14,411 nt of DNA from Pelotomaculum_B sp041645005 (lineage in GTDB: Bacteria; Bacillota; Desulfotomaculia; Desulfotomaculales; Pelotomaculaceae), in contig JBAZQW010000028.1 in the NCBI GenBank assembly GCA_041645005.1, positions 1 to 14,411 on the forward strand, given 5' to 3'. A program made the position numbers and the translations under genes. How positions within the stretch are numbered: position 1 is the first letter of the stretch; each line of letters starts with the position of its first letter. Positions 6,714 through 12,876 of the stretch are shown here, one piece after another. The notes under the pieces are model-generated. The model saw nothing but the letters and a program-made list of their open reading frames with translations. It did not search any database and was not told where the DNA came from.

Positions 6714-6722
6714 TTTAGTCAA
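6693..6722 (-). promoter_or_regulatory. promoter of the toxin-antitoxin operon
   Basis: On the minus strand TTGACT (6722-6717) is followed after 18 bases by TATAAT (6698-6693), preceded by TG in the extended -10 arrangement. It lies about 40 bases upstream of the antitoxin start. Confidence 0.7.
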
Positions 6723-6774
6723 AGCAATAATGCAAACCTGACTGCCTCAACGCCGTTGTTCGCACATGCGGTCC

Positions 6775-7212
6775 CTATTCCAGAATCTCCACGAACCCCA
6801 GAGTACCGTCCACGCGTATCTTCTGCCCATCCCTGATTTTGCGAGTCGCGTTATCGACACCCACCACCGCAGGAATGCCGTATTCCCGGGCCACCACGGC
6901 GCCGTGGGTCATGAGGCCGCCAACTTCCGTCACCAGACCGGCCGCCAGCGGGAATAACGGCGTCCAGCCCGGATCGGTATACAGCGTCACCAGTATATCT
7001 CCCTTATCCATTTTAGCCTCTCCCAATTTTAGTATCACCCGGGCGCGGCCCTCGACCGTTCCGGCCGACACCGGGCTACCGGCCAGCGCGCCCGGTGGCA
7101 CATGGGCTCCCGGTTTGGCGGTGATGATTTCTCCCTCGCTGGTTATAGCCCGGGGAGGCGCCAGCTTCATCTTCATCGCCAGCAAGGCTGATATCGTCAA
7201 TAACAAAGGCAA
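6775..7212 (-). pseudogene. orphan phosphohistidine domain of a PEP-synthase/rifampicin-phosphotransferase-like enzyme
   Basis: Only the C-terminal swivelling domain is present, 145 residues against about 870 for a full rifampicin phosphotransferase or PEP synthase. LAPPRAITSEGEII is the linker just before the domain. PPGALAGSPVSAGTVEGRARVI, GDILVTLYTDPGWTPLF and GGLMTHGAVVAREYGIPAVVG follow, with phosphorylatable H103, and the family end FVEILE. The ATP-grasp and antibiotic/pyruvate-binding domains are missing and no upstream frame continues them. The first codon is TTG 7212 just after AGGAGG (2 bases away, too close); TTG 7206 is better spaced. It may be a 5'-deleted gene or, less likely, a translated stand-alone His-domain protein. 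The domain itself is intact, with no frameshift. Confidence 0.75.
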
Positions 7213-7621
7213 ATCCTCCTGAAAGTGAGCTGAATTTTTGCTGAAGAATGGTTGTTAATATCGAAGAGATGAGTGTCGGTTCCACACTTTACTTATTTTT
7301 TCATTTCTGAATAATCCCCGGAAAAAACGTAGTTTCCCTCCATAATCAATTTGGAGATAATTTTTCTCCTGAATTTGATTGTGGAGGGCCTCTGTTGGTG
7401 TTATTATTTTTATTATCAACCTGGCTTAAGGCAAAACTTTTTGCCCAGATTTTCCTATTTAATGGTTTGATTTAGATGAAAATCAAGTTGTAACTATGAC
7501 CATACCGATAGGATCTGCATAAATTTCCAAGAATACCATAAATATCATGGGTAAGGTTTTCTTTAAATGATCCTGTTAAACCGAGCACCACAATTTATGA
7601 AAGAGGGGATTGAAACAGAAT
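7213..7621. other. intergenic region between PEP-domain remnant and dapL
   Basis: No gene is supported in these roughly 400 bases. They hold a long hairpin at 7336-7388 and further inverted repeats: GGCAAAA-CT-TTTTGCC (7430-7445) and TTGATTT-N6-AAATCAA (7467-7486). The dapL promoter must be here but no near-consensus pair is evident; TTGATT at 7467 and TTGTAA near 7486 are possible -35 boxes. I see no lysine riboswitch or T-box. Confidence 0.45.
7336..7388. repeat. 53-base imperfect palindrome / long hairpin
   Basis: The outer arms CCCTCCATAATCAA (7336-7349) and TTGATTGTGGAGGG (7375-7388) pair at 13 of 14 positions, with one G-T wobble. The inner arms GGAGA (7353-7357) and TCTCC (7365-7369) pair fully around a 7-base AT-rich loop, with a small bulge between the two stems. 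No T tract follows directly on either strand, so it is not a classic terminator. It could be a small mobile palindrome, an RNA structure or a protein site. Confidence 0.65.
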
Positions 7622-8851
7622 ATGGCGCGTGTAAACGAGAATTACCTTAAGCTGCCCGGAAGTTATCTTTTTTCGGAAATAGGCCGGAGAGTCAACCAGT
7701 TTAAAAAGGACAACCCTGACGCCGATATTATCAGGCTGGGTATAGGGGATGTTACCCAACCTCTCCCACCTGCCGTGGTGGAGGCGATGAAAAAGGCCGT
7801 GGAGGAAATGGGTTATCAGGATACTTTCAGGGGTTACGGTCCGGAACAAGGTTACGAGTTCCTTATCGAGAAAATAATCGAAAATGATTTCCGGCCCAGG
7901 GGAGTAGATCTGTCGGCTGAAGAGGTGTTTGTCAGTGACGGCGCTAAAACAGATACGGCTAATTTCCAGGAACTTTTCGGCATCGACAATATCCTGGCGG
8001 TAAGCGATCCGGTATACCCGGTTTACGTTGACAGCAACGTTATGGCCGGGCGGACCGGCCTGGTAAACACAAAAGGTCAGTTTGAAAAAATAATCTACCT
8101 TCCCTGCACTGAGGAAAACGGGATGAAGCCACCCCTGCCCAGCACCAGGGCGGATATGATTTACCTTTGTTTCCCCAACAACCCCACCGGGATGACCCTT
8201 GCTAAAGAGGAGTTGCAGAAATGGGTGGATTACGCCAGGGAGAACAGGTCGGTCATCTTATTTGACGCCGCTTATGAGGCCTACATCCGGGATGAAGGAG
8301 TGCCCCACAGTATCTTCGAAATGGAGGGCGCCCGTGAGGTGGCGGTGGAGTTCAGGAGCTTTTCCAAGACGGCCGGCTTTACCGGCACCAGATGCGCTTA
8401 CACCATAGTGCCCAAAGAGCTAAAAGTATATGATTCCAACGGTCAGGCCCACAGTTTGAACCAAATGTGGCTGAGGAGGCAGGCCACCAAGTTCAATGGA
8501 GTATCCTATCCCGTGCAGGCGGGGGCCGCCGCCATTTTCTCCGCGGAGGGCAAAAAGCAGGTTAAGGAAACGATCAGTTACTACATGGAAAATGCCGCGA
8601 TCATTAGGCAGGGGCTGGCAGAAGCAGGCTACCAGGTGTTCGGAGGGGTTAACGCCCCCTACATCTGGCTCAAAACACCTGACAACATGGGCTCCTGGGA
8701 CTTTTTCGACAGGCTGATGAGTAAAGCCAACGTGGTGGGGACCCCCGGCGCAGGTTTTGGGGCCAACGGAGAGGGATATTTCAGGTTGACCGCCTTCGGG
8801 ACCAGGGAAAACACCGTAAAGGCCGTTGAAAGGATCAGGACCAGGATGTAG
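7622..8851 (+). CDS. dapL: LL-diaminopimelate aminotransferase
   Basis: This PLP enzyme converts tetrahydrodipicolinate plus glutamate directly to LL-2,6-diaminopimelate, the single-step aminotransferase route to lysine and cell-wall diaminopimelate in many anaerobes. At 409 residues it matches the usual DapL length. VNENYLKLPGSYLFSEIGRR is the near-invariant DapL start. IRLGIGDVTQPLP, the FRGYGPEQGYEFL substrate loop, FPNNPTGM, the SFSKTAGFTGTRCAY lysine loop with PLP-binding K249, and GFGANGEGYFRL near the end are all intact. ATG 7622 is chosen because it gives the family N-terminus; the RBS GAGGGG (7603-7608) is 13 bases away, and the in-frame TTG 7610 is only 1 base from it. An EamA transporter gene follows after 53 bases on the same strand. 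Confidence 0.96.
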   Translation: MARVNENYLKLPGSYLFSEIGRRVNQFKKDNPDADIIRLGIGDVTQPLPPAVVEAMKKAVEEMGYQDTFRGYGPEQGYEFLIEKIIENDFRPRGVDLSAEEVFVSDGAKTDTANFQELFGIDNILAVSDPVYPVYVDSNVMAGRTGLVNTKGQFEKIIYLPCTEENGMKPPLPSTRADMIYLCFPNNPTGMTLAKEELQKWVDYARENRSVILFDAAYEAYIRDEGVPHSIFEMEGAREVAVEFRSFSKTAGFTGTRCAYTIVPKELKVYDSNGQAHSLNQMWLRRQATKFNGVSYPVQAGAAAIFSAEGKKQVKETISYYMENAAIIRQGLAEAGYQVFGGVNAPYIWLKTPDNMGSWDFFDRLMSKANVVGTPGAGFGANGEGYFRLTAFGTRENTVKAVERIRTRM

Positions 8852-8904
8852 CTTAATCGCCAGCAATTTGGTACTTAACTTCCTGTGTAGACTGGAGAAC
8901 CGAT

Positions 8905-9813
8905 ATGTCCGATAGAAACCGGAAACGCGCCCTGATTGCGCTGCTGGGTGCTGTATTGATCTGGAGCTCCACCTATGTTTCGACCAAACAGGCCATGAGC
9001 CAGGTTCCGCCTACCACGCTGGCCTTTATCCGTTTCGCGCTGGCCAGCCTGGTGTTGTTTCCTTTTTACCTCCGTGACCCTGGCTGCAAACAGCCGATTC
9101 CCTGGCGGGCACTGGCCTTGCTCGGCTTTACCGGAGCCTTTCTCTATTTTGCCCTGCAGAATTGGGGGCTATATTATACCAGCGTTTCCGCCGGCTCCCT
9201 GATCCAGGGCGGGATACCGGTGATTATCGCACTGCTTTCGATCGTTTTTTTAGGAGAGCGGATTAACACCTACCGCGCAGCCGGCATTTTACTGGCCATC
9301 GCGGGAGTGGTGGGGATTGTTTTTCTGGGTGGCGAAGTTCAGGGCGGCAGCCGTCCGATCCTTGGCAACCTGTTAATGCTTGGCAGTTCGTTGGCCTGGG
9401 GCGCTTATACCATACTGAACAAGCGTTTTAACCTGAATATTAGTCCGGTGACAGCCACACTGGCCACTTTTCTTTACGGTCTGGTGTTCATGCTGCCTTT
9501 CGTGGTTATGGAAATGCGCGGTTTTAATTTTACTTTGAGCTGGTTGACCGTGGCGAATGTACTTTATCTGGGCATAGTCGCTATGGCGCTGCCCATTTTC
9601 CTCTGGAACTACGCGCTGTTATACTACGATGCCTCGGATGCCGGCCTCTTCATCAACCTGGTGCCGGTGGTCTCTGTTATCAGCGCGATGCTGTTTTTGG
9701 GGGAACGGGTCAACGCCGGACAGTTGGCAGCCGGCGGGGTGGTAATCCTTGGGGTGCTGGTATCCAGCGGTTTCGGCATAGTCAAAAAGAGAGGTGGCTC
9801 CGGTATGGTATAA
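8905..9813 (+). CDS. EamA/DMT family transporter
   Basis: This is an inner-membrane metabolite transporter of 302 residues with about ten transmembrane helices in two EamA repeats. Repeat one starts at ALIALLGAVLIWSSTYVSTKQAM, with IRFALASLVLFPF; repeat two is near LGNLLMLGSSLAWGAYTILNKRF. Each ends with a FLGERI/FLGERV motif (about residues 114 and 272) before the last helix, as is typical of the family. GGAG sits about 7 bases before ATG 8905. The gene lies 53 bases after dapL and may share its transcript, which makes an amino-acid exporter attractive, but DMT substrates cannot be read from sequence. The C-terminus is a short basic tail. Confidence 0.92.
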   Translation: MSDRNRKRALIALLGAVLIWSSTYVSTKQAMSQVPPTTLAFIRFALASLVLFPFYLRDPGCKQPIPWRALALLGFTGAFLYFALQNWGLYYTSVSAGSLIQGGIPVIIALLSIVFLGERINTYRAAGILLAIAGVVGIVFLGGEVQGGSRPILGNLLMLGSSLAWGAYTILNKRFNLNISPVTATLATFLYGLVFMLPFVVMEMRGFNFTLSWLTVANVLYLGIVAMALPIFLWNYALLYYDASDAGLFINLVPVVSVISAMLFLGERVNAGQLAAGGVVILGVLVSSGFGIVKKRGGSGMV

Positions 9814-9873
9814 ATGAAATATGCAGCCTTGCCTCTTATACAGGGTCATTAAAGAACAAGAGGAAGTGATTGT

Positions 9874-10071
9874 TTGGGAGAGTACAAGGTAGTAGCTAAT
9901 ATCACTGAGTATTTGATCATTGTCAGATATACGCCGGATGGTAACTTATATGGCTTATTGTTTGCCCCCAATGCGGTCGGCACAGCCCAAACCTTTCAAT
10001 TTGAAGCAAAAAACACTGATGACGCTATTTTTAAAGGCGCCATGCTGGCCAAAGAAAAGGGATTTATATAG
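9874..10071 (+). CDS. small protein of unknown function
   Basis: This is a 65-residue protein that I do not recognise. TTG 9874 follows AGAGGAAGTGAT at a suitable distance, so translation is plausible. The sequence reads as an alternating beta pattern (YKVVANITEYLIIVRYTPDG) with a small central LLFAPNAVG and a C-terminal helix (NTDDAIFKGAMLAKEKGFI). There are no cysteines, membrane segments or signal peptide. It lies 60 bases after the EamA gene and upstream of ppnP, on the same strand. The regular fold pattern supports a real gene, but the function is unknown. Confidence 0.6.
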   Translation: MGEYKVVANITEYLIIVRYTPDGNLYGLLFAPNAVGTAQTFQFEAKNTDDAIFKGAMLAKEKGFI

Positions 10072-10087
10072 ACAACAACTCCGTTGA

Positions 10088-10261
10088 ATGGAAAGAAAAA
10101 CAATTGCTCCGAGTGCGGTTCGTATAGCTGCGATAGGAAATATTAAAACACGCGCCGGAGATAAGGGAAAGGCTCAACTTGTTGAGGAAATGAGAAGTAA
10201 GTCAGGTTTATGTAAGCGGCTGATCCAGGACGTCATCTTTTTCCCTGAAAGGTTCTTTTGA
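10088..10261 (+). other. possible 57-codon ORF between the small protein and ppnP
   Basis: ATG 10088 opens a frame to TGA 10259-10261 that reads MERKTIAPSAVRIAAIGNIK..., then a helical, basic stretch with KGKAQLVEEMRSKSGLCKRL, ending in VIFFPERFF. No Shine-Dalgarno sequence is visible. The composition is protein-like, but I recognise no family. It may be a small gene, a remnant, or chance. Confidence 0.3.
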
Positions 10262-10308
10262 TAAATTCGTCGAATTTTTTTCTTAATTACTTACGAGAGG
10301 ATGATTAC

Positions 10309-10626
10309 ATGTCAGAGTTTGCAAACGTGACGGTAATAAGGGAGGCCAATATCTATTTTGATGGAAAAGTTACCAGCCGGACTATAATATTCAATAATGG
10401 CACACGTAAAACCCTGGGCATTATGTTACCCGGGGAGTATCAGTTTGGAACGCAGGAAAAAGAGCTTATGGAGATTATCGCCGGTGAGCTTGACGTCTTG
10501 TTGCCGGGTCAGTCTGAGTGGCAAACCTTTAAAGGCGGGCAGGCTTTTGAGGTTCCCGCCAACGCTTCTTTTAAACTGCAGGTAAAAAAAGTTACTGATT
10601 ACTGTTGCTCATATATTGCTCAGTAG
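10309..10626 (+). CDS. ppnP: pyrimidine/purine nucleoside phosphorylase (PpnP/YaiE family)
   Basis: This is a small cupin-fold enzyme of 105 residues. Characterised PpnP proteins phosphorolyse a broad range of nucleosides (uridine, cytidine, thymidine, purines) to free base and ribose-1-phosphate. Family signatures: YFDGKVTSRTIIF, RKTLGIMLPGEYQFGTQEKELMEII with the GEYxFxTxExExM core, GELDVLLPGQSEWQTFKGGQAFEVPANASFKLQV and the YCCSYI end. AGAGG (10296-10300) is 8 bases from ATG 10309, so I use this start; an in-frame TTG at 10258 would add 17 unrelated residues. The TudS-like gene follows 40 bases later with its own RBS, probably in one transcript. The family assignment is strong; the physiological substrate is unproven. 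Confidence 0.88.
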   Translation: MSEFANVTVIREANIYFDGKVTSRTIIFNNGTRKTLGIMLPGEYQFGTQEKELMEIIAGELDVLLPGQSEWQTFKGGQAFEVPANASFKLQVKKVTDYCCSYIAQ

Positions 10627-10666
10627 CTTTAATGGCTGATTCCTGATTGACAAGGAGAATAGCAAG

Positions 10667-11128
10667 ATGATTATGATCAGCTCCTGCCTTTTAGGTGTCC
10701 ATACCAGGTATGACGGCACTGTCACCAACAAAAATGATTTATTAATGAAATACTGCTACTTGGGGAAATATCTGCCGGTTTGCCCGGAGCAACTGGGTGG
10801 GTTGACTACTCCAAGACCACCAGTGGAAATAACTGGTGGTTCAGCGGTAAATAATATTGGGCAGGATGTGACAGCTCAATTTATAAAGGGAGCTGAGCAG
10901 TGTTTGTATCTTGCCGCAATCTTTTCTGTAAAGGCGGCGATACTGAAAGAACGGAGCCCTTCTTGCGGGGTGCACAAGATATATGACGGGAGTTTCAGGC
11001 ATGTTGTGCGGGAGGGAAAGGGATTAACAGCAGCTTTACTCGGAGAGAATGGGATAAAAATATATTCAGAGGAAGACCTGACCGAAGCATTATTATGTGG
11101 ACTATTGGAGTTGCAGCCGGAAAAATAA
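10667..11128 (+). CDS. DUF523 (TudS-type) Fe-S protein, probable thiouracil desulfidase
   Basis: This is a 153-residue protein of the short DUF523 family. The conserved blocks are ISSCLLGVHTRYDG (C7), PVCPEQLGGLTTPRPPVEI (C39) and AAILKERSPSCGVHKIYDG (C100), plus GQDVTAQFIKGA between them. In the characterised member TudS, three such cysteines hold a 4Fe-4S cluster with an open iron site that removes sulfur from 2-thiouracil, giving uracil; all three are present here. AAGGAG is 9 bases before ATG 10667. It follows ppnP by 40 bases and is followed by a terminator at 11165-11199, so the two genes are probably co-transcribed. Desulfidase activity is inferred from the family. Members fused to DUF1722 have other roles, but no such fusion is present. 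Confidence 0.85.
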   Translation: MIMISSCLLGVHTRYDGTVTNKNDLLMKYCYLGKYLPVCPEQLGGLTTPRPPVEITGGSAVNNIGQDVTAQFIKGAEQCLYLAAIFSVKAAILKERSPSCGVHKIYDGSFRHVVREGKGLTAALLGENGIKIYSEEDLTEALLCGLLELQPEK

Positions 11129-11164
11129 ACTTTCCGGTTGTATTGGAGAATTTATATAACTAAA

Positions 11165-11199
11165 GGCGCCACTGCTGAAATAGCGAGTGGCCCTTTTTT
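11165..11199 (+). terminator. intrinsic terminator after the TudS-like gene
   Basis: GCCACT (11168-11173) pairs with AGTGGC (11186-11191), with extra GC/GC pairing possible inside the loop. The run TTTTTT (11194-11199) follows. It closes the transcription unit about 40 bases after the DUF523 stop. Confidence 0.65.
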
Positions 11200-11258
11200 G
11201 AATAGGGTTTGTAAGTTGCACGTTTCATATATTCTATCTTTTGCAGAGAAATTATTTA

Positions 11259-11468
11259 ATGAAGGCAGGAATAAAACCTGCTACCGTAGGCTGCAGCTGC
11301 GGCACTATCGACATAATGAAGAAAGAAGCGGAGCATTTAAGAAATATGCTGAAGGGAAAGTACGGTGAGTCCATTGAATTTAATTACGTTGATGTTAGCA
11401 CTGAAGAGATTAAGAATTACCCTGACATTGAAGGAATTCTTGGAGGAGCGCTCTATTGCCCGATATGA
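11259..11468 (+). pseudogene. short thioredoxin-like ORF, probably 3'-truncated
   Basis: From ATG 11259 the frame encodes about 69 residues; a TTG at 11241 would add six. It starts with a beta strand and a CSC motif (KPATVGCSCGTID, C12 and C14), continues with a helix (KKEAEHLRNMLKGKYG), then IEFNYVDVSTEEIKNYPDI. This is the beta-alpha-beta order of small thioredoxin-fold disulfide proteins, which would next need a cis-Pro strand and a final helix. Instead it ends abruptly in GILGGALYCPI, over the RBS and first codons of the radical SAM gene. The upstream RBS is weak (AGAGA). I read it as a truncated gene. The fold assignment is tentative. Confidence 0.45.
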
Positions 11469-12286
11469 TTTTGCCCTTAGAAAAAACCTGTAAAACCGCC
11501 CTTACCAAAACAGGCATTCCCGGCTTTAGTTACTGCCTGAACCCCTACGTGGGATGTGCCCACGCCTGCGTGTACTGCTACGCTTCCTTCATGTGCCGCT
11601 TTACCGGCCACAAGGAGCCCTGGGGGGATTTTGTCGACGTCAAAGTGAATTTCCCCCAAGTTTTGGCAAAGCAGTTGAAAGGTCGTAGTGTTTTGGAGGG
11701 CAGGATCATCCTGGGCAGCGTAACCGACGCCTACCAGCCTGCTGAAGCCTGGTACAAACTGACCCGTTCCTGCCTGGAAGCCCTGGCCGGGCACCCGTCG
11801 CTGGAAGTGGAGATACTCACCAAGTCTGCCCTGGTGGTAAGGGATCTCCCGCTTCTGCAAAAGCTGCCCCGTTGCTCGGTAGGCTTTACCGTGACTACCG
11901 TCAACGAAAAAGCGGCACGTGTCTTAGAGCCAGGAGCGCCGCCGCCCGGACTGCGTCTGGCCGCCGCCAGGCAGTTGGCCGAGGCAGGCATACCGGTCTG
12001 GGTGTTTATTGCGCCGGTTCTGCCAGGAGTGGGGGATAGTGAAAAAGATTTGACCGGATTGTTCAAGGAACTGAAGAGGGCGGGAGTGAAAGAAGTTCTG
12101 GCTGATACGCTTAATCCATATCCAACTGTGGCGCGGCGTCTGAAAAAGGTATACCGCGGACATTTTCCTGAAGCTTTGGCGGACCTGGAACTGTGCTGTG
12201 CCGAACCTGAATTTTACCGTCGCAAAATAGAAAAGATGCTTGCCGGGATTTCTGTGCGGTTCGGCTGCCGGTTGTCGCTGGTATAG
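11456..12286 (+). CDS. radical SAM protein, spore photoproduct lyase-like (SPL family)
   Basis: This is a 276-residue radical SAM enzyme. LNPYVGCAHACVYCYA gives the CX3CX2C triad (C34, C38, C41) that binds the 4Fe-4S cluster, followed by an aromatic residue. GRIILGSVTDAYQPAE, LEVEILTKSALVVRDLPLL, VGFTVTTVNEKAARVLEPGAPPP and IPVWVFIAPVLPGVGD are the later barrel strands typical of the SPL-like/Rv2578c-type subgroup. That group is related to, but distinct from, true spore photoproduct lyase, which is longer and uses a C-terminal Cys as radical donor. The reaction is unknown. The start is TTG 11456: GGAGGAG (11442-11448) is 7 bases away, whereas ATG 11465 is 16 bases away. Its RBS and start overlap the end of the truncated upstream ORF, and an MFS remnant follows 8 bases after its stop. 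Confidence 0.88.
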   Translation: MPDMILPLEKTCKTALTKTGIPGFSYCLNPYVGCAHACVYCYASFMCRFTGHKEPWGDFVDVKVNFPQVLAKQLKGRSVLEGRIILGSVTDAYQPAEAWYKLTRSCLEALAGHPSLEVEILTKSALVVRDLPLLQKLPRCSVGFTVTTVNEKAARVLEPGAPPPGLRLAAARQLAEAGIPVWVFIAPVLPGVGDSEKDLTGLFKELKRAGVKEVLADTLNPYPTVARRLKKVYRGHFPEALADLELCCAEPEFYRRKIEKMLAGISVRFGCRLSLV

Positions 12287-12294
12287 CAGGTTAG

Positions 12295-12834
12295 ATGATT
12301 TTCCTGCTGATTACGTTCATTTCTTCCATTCTATCGCAGTTTTCCCAGCCGTCGGCCATGAAGCTGTTTAAAGTTCACGTTCCAGGGGAGCAGTTGCAGA
12401 TGGGGATGGCCATGTTCCAAACATTAATGGCTGTTTTTATGATCATCGGGCCTCTTCTGGGAACCTTTGTTTACCAGAGATTTGGTATTTATTTTGCGAT
12501 AGGTGTGATGGGGGTTCCAACAAATCTGACGGTGACGCTGTCTTTTCAGTTCCTCAGCGGATTGTTTTTCCCCTGTATCCACACCGGTATAAATACGTTA
12601 ATCCTGCAGGCTTCTAAAGAAGAGTTCGTGGGACGGGTTAACGGGGTGCTGAACCCGCTGTTCATGGGGGCTATGGTAATTACTATGAGCCTGGCGGGCT
12701 GGCTTAAGATACAGGTTTCACTGGTAGCCATGTACGGGGTGTCCGCAGTATTGTTTTTTATTGGTATGCTGCTGATCATGCCGATTTTCAGCTTTAACTC
12801 TGCCCGGACACAACAAAGCCAGCCGTTGGGTTAA
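12295..12834 (+). pseudogene. MFS transporter remnant with N-terminal and internal deletions
   Basis: The frame encodes 179 residues, against about 400 for a full major-facilitator protein. Residues 1-72 (ISSILSQFSQPSAMKLFKVHVP, GMAMFQTLMAVFMIIGPLLGTFVYQRFGIY) correspond to about TM4-TM6 of an MFS_3-type drug or macrolide efflux protein. From about residue 75 the sequence jumps to TM10-TM12 (FLSGLFFPCIHTGINTLILQ, EFVGRVNGVLNPLFMGAMVI). TM1-3 and the central loop with about TM7-9 are missing, with the frame kept. No good RBS precedes ATG 12295, which lies 8 bases after the radical SAM stop. It is very unlikely to transport anything. The stop codon lies in the loop of the terminator at 12815-12847. 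Confidence 0.75.
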
Positions 12835-12847
12835 CAGCTGGTTTTTT
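12815..12847 (+). terminator. intrinsic terminator at the end of the MFS remnant
   Basis: AAAGCCAGC (12815-12823) pairs with GCTGGTTTT (12837-12845), including one G-T pair, around a 13-base loop. The T run continues to 12847. It separates this plus-strand unit from the convergent ABC operon. Confidence 0.75.
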
Positions 12848-12876
12848 GGTAAACAGCTCGCCGGGTATAGGCATGG

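Noticed and set aside
7076..7285. Minus-strand 69-codon frame extending the PEP-domain remnant upstream
   Set aside because: Its downstream half overlaps the clear phosphohistidine frame in another register and it matches no part of a PEP-synthase-like enzyme that I can recognise.
7400..7621. Lysine riboswitch or T-box upstream of dapL
   Set aside because: Only short isolated inverted repeats are present; no conserved lysine riboswitch core or T-box sequence with a following terminator was seen.
11138..11368. Plus-strand frame of 76 codons after the tudS-like gene
   Set aside because: It runs through the intrinsic terminator and overlaps the better thioredoxin-like frame; no RBS or motif supports it.
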